A program made the translations under genes and the position numbers. 64,000 nucleotides of DNA from Streptomyces sp. HUAS 15-9 (lineage in GTDB: Bacteria; Actinomycetota; Actinomycetes; Streptomycetales; Streptomycetaceae). Shown here in pieces: positions 26,853-36,226 of this stretch (position 1 is its first letter; the number at the start of each line of letters is the position of its first letter). The stretch is from the NCBI RefSeq assembly GCF_025642155.1, contig NZ_CP106798.1:2418001-2482000 (forward strand). The letters are read 5' to 3'. The notes under the pieces are model-generated. The model was not told the DNA's origin. It made no database searches and was given only the letters and a program-made list of their open reading frames with translations.

Positions 26853-27907
26853 CCGCGCTCCCAGAATGCAGGACCGACGGGCACTTCGAAGTCGCCGAGC
26901 GCCTCGAGGTAGCCCTCGTCGTTCACGCCGATGCGGAGCTGCGGCAGGGCGTGACCGGCGGGGCCGAAGATCACCCGGGCACCGTCGGAGAGGTCGAAGG
27001 TGGACTGGTGGCAGGGGCACAGCACGTGGTGCGTCTGCTGCTCGTACAGCGAGATCGGGCAACCGACGTGGGTGCAGATCTTCGAGTACGCCACGATGCC
27101 CTCGTGCGACCACTCGAGCTCGCGCTTGTCCTTGATGTTGGCCGGCTGGAGCCGGACGATCATCAGGGCCGCCTTGGCGATCTCGTTCTGGAACTCCTCG
27201 TCGGTCTCCTCCAGGCCCTCGGGCTTGGCGAAGGTCAGCGAGCCGACGGCGACGTCCTCGGGACGCAGCGGCTCGTTGGTGTTCATGTTGACGAGCAGCT
27301 TGCCCTTGGCCCACAGGGTGTGCCGGAGCGAGGTCCCGGGCAGCGGGCCGAGGTCACGCAACAGCATGAGGCCGGAGAGCGGCACCAGGGCGAGCGCACC
27401 GAACATCGTGGTGCGGATCAGCCCGCGGCGGCCGATCGCCGACTCCTTGGCACCCTGCTTGAAGTCGGCGATGACCTTCGCCTTGACCTCCGGCGGCGCC
27501 GCGATCGCGTGACGCTCGTCGGCGATCTCCACGTCGGACATCAGGGTGCGGGCCCAGTGGACCGCGCCCGCGCCGATGCAGAACAGCGCCGTGCCGAGGG
27601 TCAGGCCCAGCGCGAAGTTCAGCGCGCTGAGGTGGCCGATCGGGAAGACGAAGATCGACTTGTCGTGCGGGATCGCCACGTACGAGGCGATGAAGCCGAC
27701 GGTGGCGAGCATCGAGACCGTGAACAGCAGGGCGACGACGCGCTCGGACCGCTTGGCGGCCCGCTCGTCGATGTCCTGGATCCGGTGCTCGTGGGGCGGC
27801 AGGCCCGGGTCCGCGAACGGGTCCTTCTCGTCCGCGATGCTCACCGCGCCGTGCGCGGTCTCCTGCTCAGCGGGCAGGTTCTCTTCTGGAATGTCTTGGC
27901 TACTCAT
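26849..27907 (-). CDS. qcrA: Rieske iron-sulfur subunit of the bcc complex
   Basis: A 352-residue Rieske protein of the long actinobacterial type. The N-terminal third contains three hydrophobic segments after an acidic leader (MSSQDIPEENLPAEQ). The C-terminal domain carries the 2Fe-2S ligands in CTHVGCPISLYEQ and CPCHQSTFD, giving Cys-His-Cys-Cys-His ligation. The start is ATG 27907, overlapping the qcrC stop by ATGA, and the stop overlaps qcrB. It carries electrons from menaquinol to the cytochrome c subunit. Three anchors rather than one are normal in this phylum. Confidence 0.96.
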   Translation of the reverse strand: MSSQDIPEENLPAEQETAHGAVSIADEKDPFADPGLPPHEHRIQDIDERAAKRSERVVALLFTVSMLATVGFIASYVAIPHDKSIFVFPIGHLSALNFALGLTLGTALFCIGAGAVHWARTLMSDVEIADERHAIAAPPEVKAKVIADFKQGAKESAIGRRGLIRTTMFGALALVPLSGLMLLRDLGPLPGTSLRHTLWAKGKLLVNMNTNEPLRPEDVAVGSLTFAKPEGLEETDEEFQNEIAKAALMIVRLQPANIKDKRELEWSHEGIVAYSKICTHVGCPISLYEQQTHHVLCPCHQSTFDLSDGARVIFGPAGHALPQLRIGVNDEGYLEALGDFEVPVGPAFWERG

Positions 27908-28716
27908 GACTTCTTGGCCTTTGCGGTCCGAGCGGCGACCCAGACGGCGACCGCGATCAGTGCGCCGAGACCGAAGATCCACGCGAACAGGCCCTCGGTG
28001 ACCGGCCCGAGGCCGCCCAGTTCGAGACCGCCGGGGTTCTCCGTCTTGTCGCTGTCGACCGCGTTCAGGTACGCGATGATGTCCTTCTTGTTCTTCTCCG
28101 ACAGGGTCGTGTCGGGGAAGGACGGCATGTTCTGCGGGCCGGTGAGCATGGCCTCGTACATGTGCTTCGGGTCGACGCCCTCAAGTGTCGGCGCGTACTT
28201 GCCCTCGGTCAGCGCACCGCCCTTGCCGGTGAAGTTGTGGCACTGCGCGCAGTTGGTGCGGAACAGTTCGCCGCCCTTGGAGATGTCCGCGCCTTCGGGG
28301 CTGTACTGCTCGCCCGTCGGCACCTGCGGACCGGCACCCAGCGAGGCGACGTACGCCGCGAGCAGGTCGATCTGGGCCTGCGTGTAGACGGGCTTCTTGC
28401 GCGGGGCCTGGGCGCCCTGGGAGGTGGCGGCGGGCATACGGCCGGTGCCGACCTGGAAGTCGACGGCCGCGGCGCCGACGCCCACCAGGCTCGGGCCGTC
28501 GGAGGAGCCCTGGCCACCGGTGCCGTGGCAGCTGGCGCAGCCGACCGAGTAGAGCTTCTTGCCCTGCTCGATGGTCAGGGACTGGGCGGTTTCATCGGCC
28601 TGCGCCTTGCTCGCGGGCGCGAACGCGGAGTACAGCCCCCCCGTGGCCGCCAGCGCGAGGAGTAGGACGACGACCGCCGCCAACGGATGGCGTCGTCGTG
28701 CGGAGAGCTTTTTCAC
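27904..28716 (-). CDS. qcrC: Diheme cytochrome c subunit of the bcc complex
   Basis: A 270-residue membrane-anchored cytochrome c with an N-terminal signal anchor (LAAVVVLLLALAAT). Two c-type heme sites are visible, CASCHG and CAQCHN, each with a downstream Met ligand region (GRMPAA; NMPSFP). A C-terminal membrane helix (GLGALIAVAVWV) follows. The duplicated heme domain replaces the soluble cytochrome c and links directly to the oxidase. It lies 81 bases after ctaE in the same direction and overlaps qcrA. Confidence 0.96.
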   Translation of the reverse strand: MKKLSARRRHPLAAVVVLLLALAATGGLYSAFAPASKAQADETAQSLTIEQGKKLYSVGCASCHGTGGQGSSDGPSLVGVGAAAVDFQVGTGRMPAATSQGAQAPRKKPVYTQAQIDLLAAYVASLGAGPQVPTGEQYSPEGADISKGGELFRTNCAQCHNFTGKGGALTEGKYAPTLEGVDPKHMYEAMLTGPQNMPSFPDTTLSEKNKKDIIAYLNAVDSDKTENPGGLELGGLGPVTEGLFAWIFGLGALIAVAVWVAARTAKAKKS

Positions 28717-28797
28717 GGATTACCCCGGTGTCAGGATCTTCTGCGTCGATGCTTCTGGGATGAGCGTTTCGAGAAACGCGTGCGGGAACGGCCCCGG

Positions 28798-29409
28798 CTA
28801 CTTGATCATGTAGATCGTGGCGAAGAGGCCGATCCAGACGACATCGACGAAGTGCCAGTAGTAGGACACGACGATGGCCGCGGTCGCCTGTTCGTGCGTG
28901 AACCTCTTGGCCGCGTAGGTGCGGCCGAGGACGAACAGGAAGGCGATGAGGCCGCCCGTCACGTGCATGCCGTGGAAGCCGGTGGTCAGGTAGAACACCG
29001 AGCCGTACGGGTCGGAGGAGAGCGAGAGCCCGTCCTTCCGCACCAGCTCGGTGTACTCGTAGATCTGACCGCCGATGAAGATCGCACCCATGATGAAGGT
29101 GACGATGAACCAGGCCCGGAGCTTCTTCACGTCACCGCGCTCGGCGGCGAAGACGCCCATCTGGCAGGTGAAGGAAGAGAGCACCAGGATCGTGGTGTTC
29201 GTCGCCGAGAACGGGAAGTTCAAGGCCTCGGCCATGCGCTTCCAGTGCTCGGGACCGGTCACCGATCGAAGGGTGAAGTACATCGCGAAGAGGGCCGCGA
29301 AGAACATCAGCTCGGAACTCAGCCAGATGATGGTTCCGACGCTGGTGAGGTTCGGCCGATTGACCGACGGGTGCGCGTGCCCGGTATCTACTGTCGTTGC
29401 TGTCGCCAC
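28798..29409 (-). CDS. ctaE: Cytochrome c oxidase subunit III
   Basis: A 203-residue, five-helix protein of the COX3 family, with [15 protein letters not shown] near the N-terminus and conserved [11 protein letters not shown] and [10 protein letters not shown]. The start is placed at GTG 29409 ([14 protein letters not shown]), where homologues begin. No Shine-Dalgarno site is present, but a -10-like CATAAT ends six bases upstream, suggesting a leaderless mRNA. It heads ctaE-qcrCAB, so this promoter may drive the whole bcc operon. It is part of the aa3-type oxidase. Confidence 0.95.
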   Translation of the reverse strand: MATATTVDTGHAHPSVNRPNLTSVGTIIWLSSELMFFAALFAMYFTLRSVTGPEHWKRMAEALNFPFSATNTTILVLSSFTCQMGVFAAERGDVKKLRAWFIVTFIMGAIFIGGQIYEYTELVRKDGLSLSSDPYGSVFYLTTGFHGMHVTGGLIAFLFVLGRTYAAKRFTHEQATAAIVVSYYWHFVDVVWIGLFATIYMIK

Positions 29410-29410
29410 G

Positions 29411-29444
29411 CCGACATTATGTCGGTCGCTTATCCCGCCCTCAC
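29411..29444 (-). promoter_or_regulatory. ctaE promoter with palindromic operator
   Basis: On the minus strand GTGAGG (complement of 29439-29444), 17 bases, then CATAAT (complement of 29416-29421) fit a housekeeping promoter. The -10 box sits inside the perfect palindrome CCGACAT-T-ATGTCGG (29411-29425). Transcription would start at or next to the GTG. The palindrome suggests control by a dimeric regulator. Confidence 0.6.
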
Positions 29445-29607
29445 TCCGGGGGGTGCCGTTCGGAGTGTCCGTACCGTGTGTACTGCCCGGATGGCCCATC
29501 CACCGGTCTTTCGAAGTCCTGTCCGACCCAGTGTTGACATGGTGTCGGAAGGGGTAGCATCCGGCCCATCGGTCCTGTCCGTACGACGCTGACGTCTCGG
29601 AGGAACA

Positions 29608-30009
29608 ATGCAGCCGACCGCCACGGTGCTGGTCTACAGCGACGACTCCAACACCCGCGCGCAGGTGCGGCTCGCCACCGGCCGCAGGCCGGCTCCCGAC
29701 GTCCCTGTGGTGGAGTTCGTGGAATGCGCGACTCCCGCGGCCGTTCTGACGGAGCTGGGCAAGGGTGGCATCGACGTCTGTGTGCTGGACGGCGAGGCCG
29801 TGCCCATGGGGGGCATGGGCCTGTGCCGCCAGATCAAGGACGAGGTGTTCAACTGCCCGCCGGTGCTCCTGCTGATCGGCCGCCCCCAGGACGCCTGGCT
29901 GGCCACCTGGAGCCGCGCCGACGCGGCTGTGACGCTCCCTGTGGAGCCGGTGGAGTTCGCGGCGGCCCTGGCGTCCCTGCTGCGGCAGAAGAAGCTCCAG
30001 AGCGTCTAG
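29608..30009 (+). CDS. Stand-alone receiver-like protein
   Basis: A 133-residue single-domain protein shaped like a response-regulator receiver. It starts [19 protein letters not shown], where the usual acidic pair is SDD, and the phosphoacceptor position is Asp in [16 protein letters not shown]. The conserved Lys before the last helix is lost ([10 protein letters not shown]), so phosphorylation signalling may be weak or absent. There is no output domain. It sits divergent from ctaE beside the oxidase genes; conserved location suggests a link with respiration. The RBS is GGAGGAACA near 29600. Confidence 0.7.
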   Translation: MQPTATVLVYSDDSNTRAQVRLATGRRPAPDVPVVEFVECATPAAVLTELGKGGIDVCVLDGEAVPMGGMGLCRQIKDEVFNCPPVLLLIGRPQDAWLATWSRADAAVTLPVEPVEFAAALASLLRQKKLQSV

Positions 30010-30033
30010 GAGCCCTCCAGCACCCCAGGGCGG

Positions 30034-31299
30034 TCATACCGCCGTCGGCCGGAGGCGGTCCGCGTCCTGGGGTTTCGGGGTGTCCTGCTTGCCGTTGGTC
30101 AGGGCGCTGCCCGTGCGCCACTTGGTCCAGTCGAGGTTCCAGTCGCCGAAGCCGTTGCCGAACGGCTCCATCTCGTGCCCGTTGGAGTTGACGACCTTGA
30201 CCAGGTCGCCGGGGTGGAACGTGTCGAAGAACCACTCGGCGTTGCTGGTGTTCATACCGGTGCAGCCGTGGCTGACGTTCGCGGACCCCTGTGAGCCCAC
30301 CGACCAGGGTGCCGCGTGCACGTACTCGCCCGACCAGGTGACGCGGGTCGCGTAGTACACCGACAGGTCGTAGGAGTCGGAACTGTTCTCGGAGATGCCG
30401 ACGGTGGTGCCGCGCATGCGTACGAGGTACTGCTTCTCCAGCACCACCTTGACGCCGTTGCGGGTCTCGAAACCGGGCTTTCCGGTGGTCACCGGGATCG
30501 TCTTGATCAGCGCGTCGTTCTTGTAGACCGAGATGGAGTGCGCCGACGCGTCCGTGACGGCAAGGATCTTGTCGCCCGTGGTGAGCGTGAGCGGCTTGGC
30601 CTTGCCGCCCCACAGCCGGTCGCCGATCTTCACGCCCTCCAGGTTGCTGTGCACCACGATGGTCGCGTGGGCGGGCCAGTAGTCCTTGGGGCGGAAGTGC
30701 AGTTGCTTGTCGTTCACCCAGTACCAGGTGCCGTCCGCGGCGGGCGTGGAGTCCACCCTGAGGGCGCGCTCGACGACGGCCCGCTGGGCCTTGTCCTTGA
30801 TGGGCTGGCTGAGGTCGGCCGTGACGGGCTGCCCGACGCCGTACTGGCCCGCCTTGGGCCCGAAGGTGACGTCCAGGGTCTTCTTGCTGGTGGGCTTGCT
30901 GGTGTCGAAGGTGAGGACCTTGCGGCCGGGCGCCCCGTCCTCGTCCTCGGTGCTGACCCGCACCGTGTAGTGGGCGTTCGCGGCCAGCGGGGCGGTGCTG
31001 TGCCAGCGGCTGCCGTCGGCGGCCAGTTCGCCCGCCACATAGCGTCCCGTCGAGTCGGTGGCCGTGACGTCCGTGATGCGTCCCTCACCGTCCTCCGCGG
31101 TGACCTCCAGCGGCTTGTCCGGGTCGACCTTCTTCCCCGCCCCGGTGGGGGTGTTGAGGGAGATCTGGTCCGCCGCGTCGTACGGCTCGGCCGCCAGCGG
31201 GTTTTCGTCCGAACCACACGCGGTGGCGCCGACGCCCAGGGCGGTCACCAGCAGCGTGCAGCCGACGACGACGGTGCGGGTGCGCGGAGAGGTTCTCAT
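30034..31299 (-). CDS. L,D-transpeptidase lipoprotein (YkuD)
   Basis: A 421-residue lipoprotein with signal VVVGCTLLVTALGVGATACG (lipobox ATAC). Ig-like domains occupy about residues 60-250. The C-terminal YkuD domain (about 255-390) has the active-site motif SHGCTGMNTSNAEW with catalytic Cys and upstream VHAAPWSVGSQGSANVSHG. The start is ATG 31299; the frame continues upstream without support. It forms 3-3 cross-links in peptidoglycan. The layout matches mycobacterial LdtMt2-type proteins. It converges with the receiver-like gene, 24 bases apart, and sits between the two oxidase operons. Confidence 0.93.
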   Translation of the reverse strand: MRTSPRTRTVVVGCTLLVTALGVGATACGSDENPLAAEPYDAADQISLNTPTGAGKKVDPDKPLEVTAEDGEGRITDVTATDSTGRYVAGELAADGSRWHSTAPLAANAHYTVRVSTEDEDGAPGRKVLTFDTSKPTSKKTLDVTFGPKAGQYGVGQPVTADLSQPIKDKAQRAVVERALRVDSTPAADGTWYWVNDKQLHFRPKDYWPAHATIVVHSNLEGVKIGDRLWGGKAKPLTLTTGDKILAVTDASAHSISVYKNDALIKTIPVTTGKPGFETRNGVKVVLEKQYLVRMRGTTVGISENSSDSYDLSVYYATRVTWSGEYVHAAPWSVGSQGSANVSHGCTGMNTSNAEWFFDTFHPGDLVKVVNSNGHEMEPFGNGFGDWNLDWTKWRTGSALTNGKQDTPKPQDADRLRPTAV

Positions 31300-31391
31300 G
31301 GACCTCACGCTAAGAAGCTTCACCGGCCGCGGCGCGGTGGGTGAGGCCGAACGGGGGACGGCCACGGGGCGCCCCCGAACCGCAAAAGACG

Positions 31392-31424
31392 GAGCCCGGA
31401 CCTCCTGACGGAGTGTCCGGGCTC
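31392..31424. terminator. Terminator of the ctaCDF operon
   Basis: Perfect 10-bp stem GAGCCCGGAC / GTCCGGGCTC with a 13-base loop. It lies 34 bases past the ctaF stop on the minus strand and upstream of the L,D-transpeptidase gene. Confidence 0.8.
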
Positions 31425-31458
31425 CCCTGTCGGCGCGGCGCCGAGGCCCCTGGCGGTA

Positions 31459-31857
31459 CTACTGGGTGCGGTTCTCACCGTGGTAGTACTCGAAGACCCA
31501 GCCGAACAGGCCGATAAGGATGATCGGCGCCGAGAAGTACAGCAGCCACCAGCCGACCGCGACACCGAGGAAGGCCAACGCGCCACCGATGCCGAGGGCG
31601 AGCGGCTGCCAGCTGTGCGGGCTGAAGAAGCCCAGCTCGCCCGCGTCGTCCGCGACGTCGGCCTCCTTGTTGTCCTGGGCACCCGCGTCGACCCGCCGGG
31701 CGGTGAAGCCCAGGTAGAAGCCGACCATGATGCTCAGGCCGAAGGCCAGGAAGAGCGCCGTGGTACCGGCCGGCTCCTTCGACCACACGCCATAGACGAC
31801 CGCCATGGCGAGGAAGAAGACGCTCAGCCAGATGAACAACCGGCCCTGGATCTTCAC
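31459..31857 (-). CDS. ctaF: Actinobacterial cytochrome c oxidase subunit IV
   Basis: A 132-residue, four-helix membrane protein. It starts [15 protein letters not shown] and ends in [13 protein letters not shown], both typical of the actinobacterial subunit IV. The loop between helices 2 and 3 is acidic ([13 protein letters not shown]). The start overlaps the ctaD stop by ATGA, so it is the last gene of ctaCDF. It stabilises the aa3 oxidase in the bcc-aa3 supercomplex. Confidence 0.94.
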   Translation of the reverse strand: MKIQGRLFIWLSVFFLAMAVVYGVWSKEPAGTTALFLAFGLSIMVGFYLGFTARRVDAGAQDNKEADVADDAGELGFFSPHSWQPLALGIGGALAFLGVAVGWWLLYFSAPIILIGLFGWVFEYYHGENRTQ

Positions 31858-33590
31858 TTGCCGGCCTCCTTGCTGCCCGCGATGGCGCTGGTGCCATGAC
31901 CGGCGAGCTCCAGCTGCTCCATGGCGGCGATCTCCGGGTGGTGCAGGTCGAACGCCGGGGATTCACTGCGGATCCGCGGCAGGGTGACGAAGTTGTGCCG
32001 CGGCGGCGGGCAGGAGGTCGCCCACTCCAGCGAACGGCCGTAGCCCCACGGGTCGTCGACGCCGACCGGCTTGCCGTACTTCGCCGTCTTCCAGATGTTG
32101 TAGAGGAACGGCAGGATCGACAGGCCGAGCAGGAAGGAGCTGATCGTCGAGACCGTGTTCAGGGCGGTGAACCCGTCGGCCGCGAGGTAGTCGGCGTAGC
32201 GGCGCGGCATGCCCTCGACGCCCAGCCAGTGCTGGACCAGGAACGTGCCGTGGAAGCCGATGAACAGCGTCCAGAAGGTGATCTTGCCGAGACGCTCGTC
32301 GAGCATCTTGCCGGTGAACTTGGGCCACCAGAAGTGGAAGCCGGAGAACATGGCGAAGACGACCGTACCGAAGACCACGTAGTGGAAGTGCGCCACCACG
32401 AAGTACGAGTCCGAGACATGGAAGTCCATCGGCGGCGAGGCCAGGATGACACCGGTCAGACCACCGAACGTGAAGGTGATCAGGAAGCCGGTCGCCCAGA
32501 GCATCGGTGTCTCGAACGACAACGAGCCCTTCCACATGGTGCCGATCCAGTTGAAGAACTTCACACCGGTCGGGACCGCGATCAGGAAGGTCATGAAGGA
32601 GAAGAACGGCAGCAGCACACCGCCGGTGACATACATGTGGTGGGCCCACACGGTCACGGACAGACCGGCGATCGCGATGGTCGCCGCGATCAGGCCCATG
32701 TAGCCGAACATCGGCTTGCGGGCGAAGACCGGGATGACCTCGGAGATGATGCCGAAGAACGGCAGCGCGATGATGTACACCTCTGGATGGCCGAAGAACC
32801 AGAAGAGGTGTTGCCACAACAAGGCTCCGCCGTTGGCGGAATCAAACACATGGGCACCGAATTTACGGTCCGCCTCCAGGGCGAACAGCGCCGCGGCCAG
32901 CACCGGGAACACGATCAGGACCAGCAGCGCGGTCAGCAGCACGTTCCACACGAAGATCGGCATGCGGAACATCGTCATGCCCGGGGCTCGCATGCAGATG
33001 ATCGTGGTGATGAAGTTGACCGCGCCGAGGATGGTGCCGAAGCCGGAGAAGGCCAGACCCATGATCCACATGTCGGCGCCGATGCCCGGCGAGCGGACCG
33101 CGTCCGACAGCGGCGAGTAGGCGAACCAGCCGAAGTCGGCCGCGCCCTCGGGGGTGAGGAAGCCACCGACCGCGATCGTCGAGCCGAACAGGTACAGCCA
33201 GTAGGCGAACATGTTCAGGCGGGGGAAGGCGACGTCGGGGGCACCGATCTGGAGCGGCATGATCCAGTTCGTGAAGCCGGCGAACAGCGGCGTCGCGAAC
33301 ATCAGCAGCATGACCGTGCCGTGCATCGTGAACGCCTGGTTGAACTGCTCGTTCGACATGAACTGCAGTCCCGGACGGGCCAGCTCGGCACGCATGAGCA
33401 GTGCCATCACGCCGCCGATCAGGAAGAACGCGAACGACGTGACGAGGTACATCGTGCCGATCGTCTTGTGGTCGGTGGTCGTCAGCCACTTCACCACGAC
33501 GTTGCCGGGCTGCTTGCGCCTGACCGGCAGCTCGTTCTCGTACGAGTCTTCAGCTGCCGCGGCACCCTGGGGTTCGTTGAGGATGCTCAC
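31854..33590 (-). CDS. ctaD: Cytochrome c oxidase subunit I
   Basis: A 578-residue heme-copper oxidase core with twelve helices. It contains [14 protein letters not shown] (CuB His and cross-linked Tyr), [10 protein letters not shown] (CuB His pair) and [10 protein letters not shown] (heme a and a3 His). The start ATG is preceded by the ctaC stop in an ATGA overlap. It reduces O2 to water and pumps protons. The N-terminus carries an acidic cytoplasmic leader ([15 protein letters not shown]). Confidence 0.97.
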   Translation of the reverse strand: MSILNEPQGAAAAEDSYENELPVRRKQPGNVVVKWLTTTDHKTIGTMYLVTSFAFFLIGGVMALLMRAELARPGLQFMSNEQFNQAFTMHGTVMLLMFATPLFAGFTNWIMPLQIGAPDVAFPRLNMFAYWLYLFGSTIAVGGFLTPEGAADFGWFAYSPLSDAVRSPGIGADMWIMGLAFSGFGTILGAVNFITTIICMRAPGMTMFRMPIFVWNVLLTALLVLIVFPVLAAALFALEADRKFGAHVFDSANGGALLWQHLFWFFGHPEVYIIALPFFGIISEVIPVFARKPMFGYMGLIAATIAIAGLSVTVWAHHMYVTGGVLLPFFSFMTFLIAVPTGVKFFNWIGTMWKGSLSFETPMLWATGFLITFTFGGLTGVILASPPMDFHVSDSYFVVAHFHYVVFGTVVFAMFSGFHFWWPKFTGKMLDERLGKITFWTLFIGFHGTFLVQHWLGVEGMPRRYADYLAADGFTALNTVSTISSFLLGLSILPFLYNIWKTAKYGKPVGVDDPWGYGRSLEWATSCPPPRHNFVTLPRIRSESPAFDLHHPEIAAMEQLELAGHGTSAIAGSKEAGK

Positions 33591-34546
33591 AGGTTGTTCG
33601 TCTCCCGGTTCTTCTCGTGCGGCGTCTGCGCGATGCCGGCGGGAACGTAACCGGTCTGCCCCTTCTTGGCGAGGTCCTTGAGGTGCTGCTCGTAACGCTC
33701 AGGAGAGACGATCTTCACGTTGAACAGCATCCGGGAGTGGTCGACGCCGCAGAGCTCGGCGCACTTGCCGAGGTACGTGCCCTCCTGGCTGGGAACCACC
33801 TGGAAGGCGTTGGTGTGGCCCGGGATCACGTCCTGCTTCATCAGGAACGGCACCACCCAGAAGGAGTGGATGACGTCACGCGAGGTGAGGACGAAACGGA
33901 CCGTCTTGCCCTTGGGGAGCCAGAGGGTCGGGCCGGGGTTGCCGGTCTGCGGGTTCTTCGTGCCGGGCGTACCGACATCGTAGACACCGCCGGCGTTCGC
34001 CGGGAAGTCCTTCTTGAACCGGTCCGGAATGGCGGCCAGTTCCGGGGACGTCTTGGCGTTTCCGGTGGAACCGGGTACGTCCGCGATGTAGTTGAAGCCC
34101 CAGCTCCACTGGAATCCGACCACGTTGACCGTGACGTCGGGCTTCTTGGAGATGTCCAGGAGCTTCGTCTCGTCCCGGGCCGTGAAGTAGAACAGGACCG
34201 AGATGATGATGATCGGGACCACCGTGTACAGGGCCTCGATCGGCATGTTGTACCGGGTCTGCGGAGGTACCTCGACCTTGGTGCGGCTGCGCCTGTGGAA
34301 GATGGTCGCCCAGAGGATCAGGCCCCACACCAGCACGCCGACGGCGAGCGCGGCAGCCCAGGAGCCCTGCCACAGGGAGAGGATGCGCGGAGCCTCTTCC
34401 GTGACCGGGGTGGGCATACCAAGGCGGGGGAAGTCCTTGTATGTGCAACCGGTAGCGGTCGCCAGGACCAGGCCCGCGGTCATTGCCTGCAGCAGCTTCC
34501 GCCGCATCGGGCGCCGCGGCGAGCGGTCGGAGCCGTTGGGACTCAC
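33587..34546 (-). CDS. ctaC: Cytochrome c oxidase subunit II
   Basis: A 319-residue lipoprotein subunit with a signal ending in the lipobox ATGC (residue ~34) and two membrane helices ([33 protein letters not shown]). The CuA domain is at the C-terminus, with ligands in [13 protein letters not shown] DVIHSFWVV and in [12 protein letters not shown]. It takes electrons from QcrC. The actinobacterial insertion between the beta strands (around [16 protein letters not shown]) is present. It is the first gene of the operon ctaC-ctaD-ctaF. Confidence 0.96.
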   Translation of the reverse strand: MSPNGSDRSPRRPMRRKLLQAMTAGLVLATATGCTYKDFPRLGMPTPVTEEAPRILSLWQGSWAAALAVGVLVWGLILWATIFHRRSRTKVEVPPQTRYNMPIEALYTVVPIIIISVLFYFTARDETKLLDISKKPDVTVNVVGFQWSWGFNYIADVPGSTGNAKTSPELAAIPDRFKKDFPANAGGVYDVGTPGTKNPQTGNPGPTLWLPKGKTVRFVLTSRDVIHSFWVVPFLMKQDVIPGHTNAFQVVPSQEGTYLGKCAELCGVDHSRMLFNVKIVSPERYEQHLKDLAKKGQTGYVPAGIAQTPHEKNRETNNL

Positions 34547-34849
34547 GTAGCGCCTTCCCGAGAGTCTCGCCCGCGCGGTTGGCTGCGGCCTTCTCGCTGG
34601 TCGGTCGCCGTCCCGCGTCGGGCAGGGGTTTGATGTTTATGCGGACCAAACCCTAGCCGACGCCCTCCGGGGGTTCGAGGGGAGGGTGCCATACGCGCTG
34701 CGGGTCACCCGAAAGCGCCCAGTAGCTCGGGGGTTCGGGTGGTTTGGCGGGTGCGGGATCGTCTCGGCTGGTCGCGCCCACGCGGCGGAGCCGCACATAG
34801 GCACAGTCCCGCGCCCCTTCGTACCTGCCGCAAGCTTTAACGTTGCTGT
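34547..34849. promoter_or_regulatory. Divergent region between ctaC and csd-tusA
   Basis: The 303 bases hold no gene. The part next to 34547 should contain the ctaC promoter and leader. The middle contains an interspersed repeat (34766-34821). TAACGT at 34838-34843 lies six bases before the ATG of the next gene and could be a -10 box for a leaderless mRNA. Confidence 0.5.
34766..34821. repeat. Streptomyces interspersed repeat, copy 1
   Basis: Begins GGCTGGTCGCGCCCACGCGG and ends CAGTCCCGCGCCCCTTCG. A related copy is at 47148-47205; both share TGGTCGCGCC, GCGGCGGAGC and CCCGCGCCCCT in the same order. Elements like this recur in Streptomyces intergenic regions. Confidence 0.7.
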
Positions 34850-36226
34850 ATGTCCTATTTCGATGCCGCCTCTGCCGCTCCTCTTCATCCTGTTGCCCGT
34901 CAGGCGTTGTTGGCCTCCCTCGACGAGGGGTGGGCCGATCCCGCTCGGTTGTACAGGGAAGGACGCAGGGCCAGGCTGCTGCTGGACGCCGCTCGGGAGG
35001 CGGCTGCCGAGGCCGTGGGGTGCCGGGGTGATGAGCTGGTGTTCACCTCGTCCGGTACACGTGCCGTGCATACGGGAGTCGCGGGTGCGCTGGCCGGGCG
35101 TCGGCGGGTCGGACGTCACCTGATCGTGTCAGCGGTCGAACACTCCTCGGTGCTCCATTCGGCAGAGGCGTTCGAGGCGGACGGCGGGACGGTGACCCGG
35201 GTGCCGGTGCTGCGTTCGGGCGCGGTGAGCGTCGAGTCGTACGAGAAGGAGCTGCGGCCCGACACCGCGCTGGCCTGTCTGCAGTCGGCCAACCACGAGG
35301 TGGGCACCGAGCAGCCGGTCGCGGCGGTGGCCGAGGCGTGCCGGGCGGCCGGGGTACCGCTGCTGGTGGACGCGGCCCAGTCGCTGGGCTGGGGGCGGGT
35401 GGAGGGCGACTGGTCGCTGCTCGCGGCGAGCGCCCACAAGTGGGGCGGGCCCTCCGGGGTCGGGCTGCTCGTCGTGCGCAAGGGAGTGCGGTTCGCCTCC
35501 CAAGGGCCCGTGGACGAGCGGGAGTCGGGGCGTGCCGCCGGGTTCGAGAACATCCCCGCCGTCGTGGCCGCGGCCGCCTCGCTGCGGGCGGTACGGGCGG
35601 ATGCGGCCGCCGAGGCGGTACGGCTGCGGGAGCTGACGGAGCGGATCCGGGCACGGGTACCGCAGTTGGTGCCGGACGTGGAGGTGGTCGGCGATCCGGA
35701 GCACCGGCTGCCCGGCATCGTCACCTTCTCCTGTCTCTATGTCGACGGAGAGGCCCTGCTGCACGAGTTGGACCGGGAGGGTTTCTCCGTATCGTCCGGA
35801 TCGTCCTGCACGAGCAGCACACTGACCCCGAGCCATGTACTGAAGGCGATGGGGGTGCTGAGCGAGGGGAACGTGCGGGTGTCGCTGCCGCCGGGGACGG
35901 CCGAGGAGGACGTCGAGCGGTTCCTCGGGGTGCTCGCGGGGGCTGTGGCCGGGGTGCGGGAGAAGCTGGGAGCGCCGGCTCCGGCGACCGTGGTGCGGGC
36001 CGATGAACTGGTGGTGGACGCCCTCGGCAAGCGCTGCCCGATCCCGGTGATCGAGCTGGCCAAGGTCATCGGGGACGTGCCGGTGGGCGGCACGGTGCGG
36101 GTCCTGTCGGACGACGAGGCGGCCCGGCTGGACATTCCCGCGTGGTGCGAGATGCGGGGGCAGGAGTACGTGGGTGAGGAGCCGGCGGACCAGGGGTCGG
36201 CGTACGTGGTCCGCCGGGTGTCCTGA
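34850..36226 (+). CDS. Cysteine desulfurase fused to a TusA-like sulfur carrier
   Basis: A 458-residue fusion. Residues 1-375 are an IscS/NifS-type cysteine desulfurase: PLP Lys in SAHKWGGPSG, and catalytic Cys in the loop SSGSSCTSSTLTPSH. Residues about 385-458 are a TusA-like domain with VDALGKRCPIPVIELAKVI, whose CPxP cysteine accepts persulfide. Joining donor and relay in one chain suggests direct sulfur passage to tRNA thiolation or cofactor synthesis. It lacks iscU or suf partners nearby. Start ATG 34850; possibly leaderless. Its stop abuts that of the convergent kinase. Confidence 0.92.
   Translation: MSYFDAASAAPLHPVARQALLASLDEGWADPARLYREGRRARLLLDAAREAAAEAVGCRGDELVFTSSGTRAVHTGVAGALAGRRRVGRHLIVSAVEHSSVLHSAEAFEADGGTVTRVPVLRSGAVSVESYEKELRPDTALACLQSANHEVGTEQPVAAVAEACRAAGVPLLVDAAQSLGWGRVEGDWSLLAASAHKWGGPSGVGLLVVRKGVRFASQGPVDERESGRAAGFENIPAVVAAAASLRAVRADAAAEAVRLRELTERIRARVPQLVPDVEVVGDPEHRLPGIVTFSCLYVDGEALLHELDREGFSVSSGSSCTSSTLTPSHVLKAMGVLSEGNVRVSLPPGTAEEDVERFLGVLAGAVAGVREKLGAPAPATVVRADELVVDALGKRCPIPVIELAKVIGDVPVGGTVRVLSDDEAARLDIPAWCEMRGQEYVGEEPADQGSAYVVRRVS

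Noticed and set aside
25221-27314. Longer version of qcrB starting within qcrA
   Set aside because: The first 154 codons are an out-of-frame reading of qcrA; the ATGA overlap start gives a normal-length cytochrome b.
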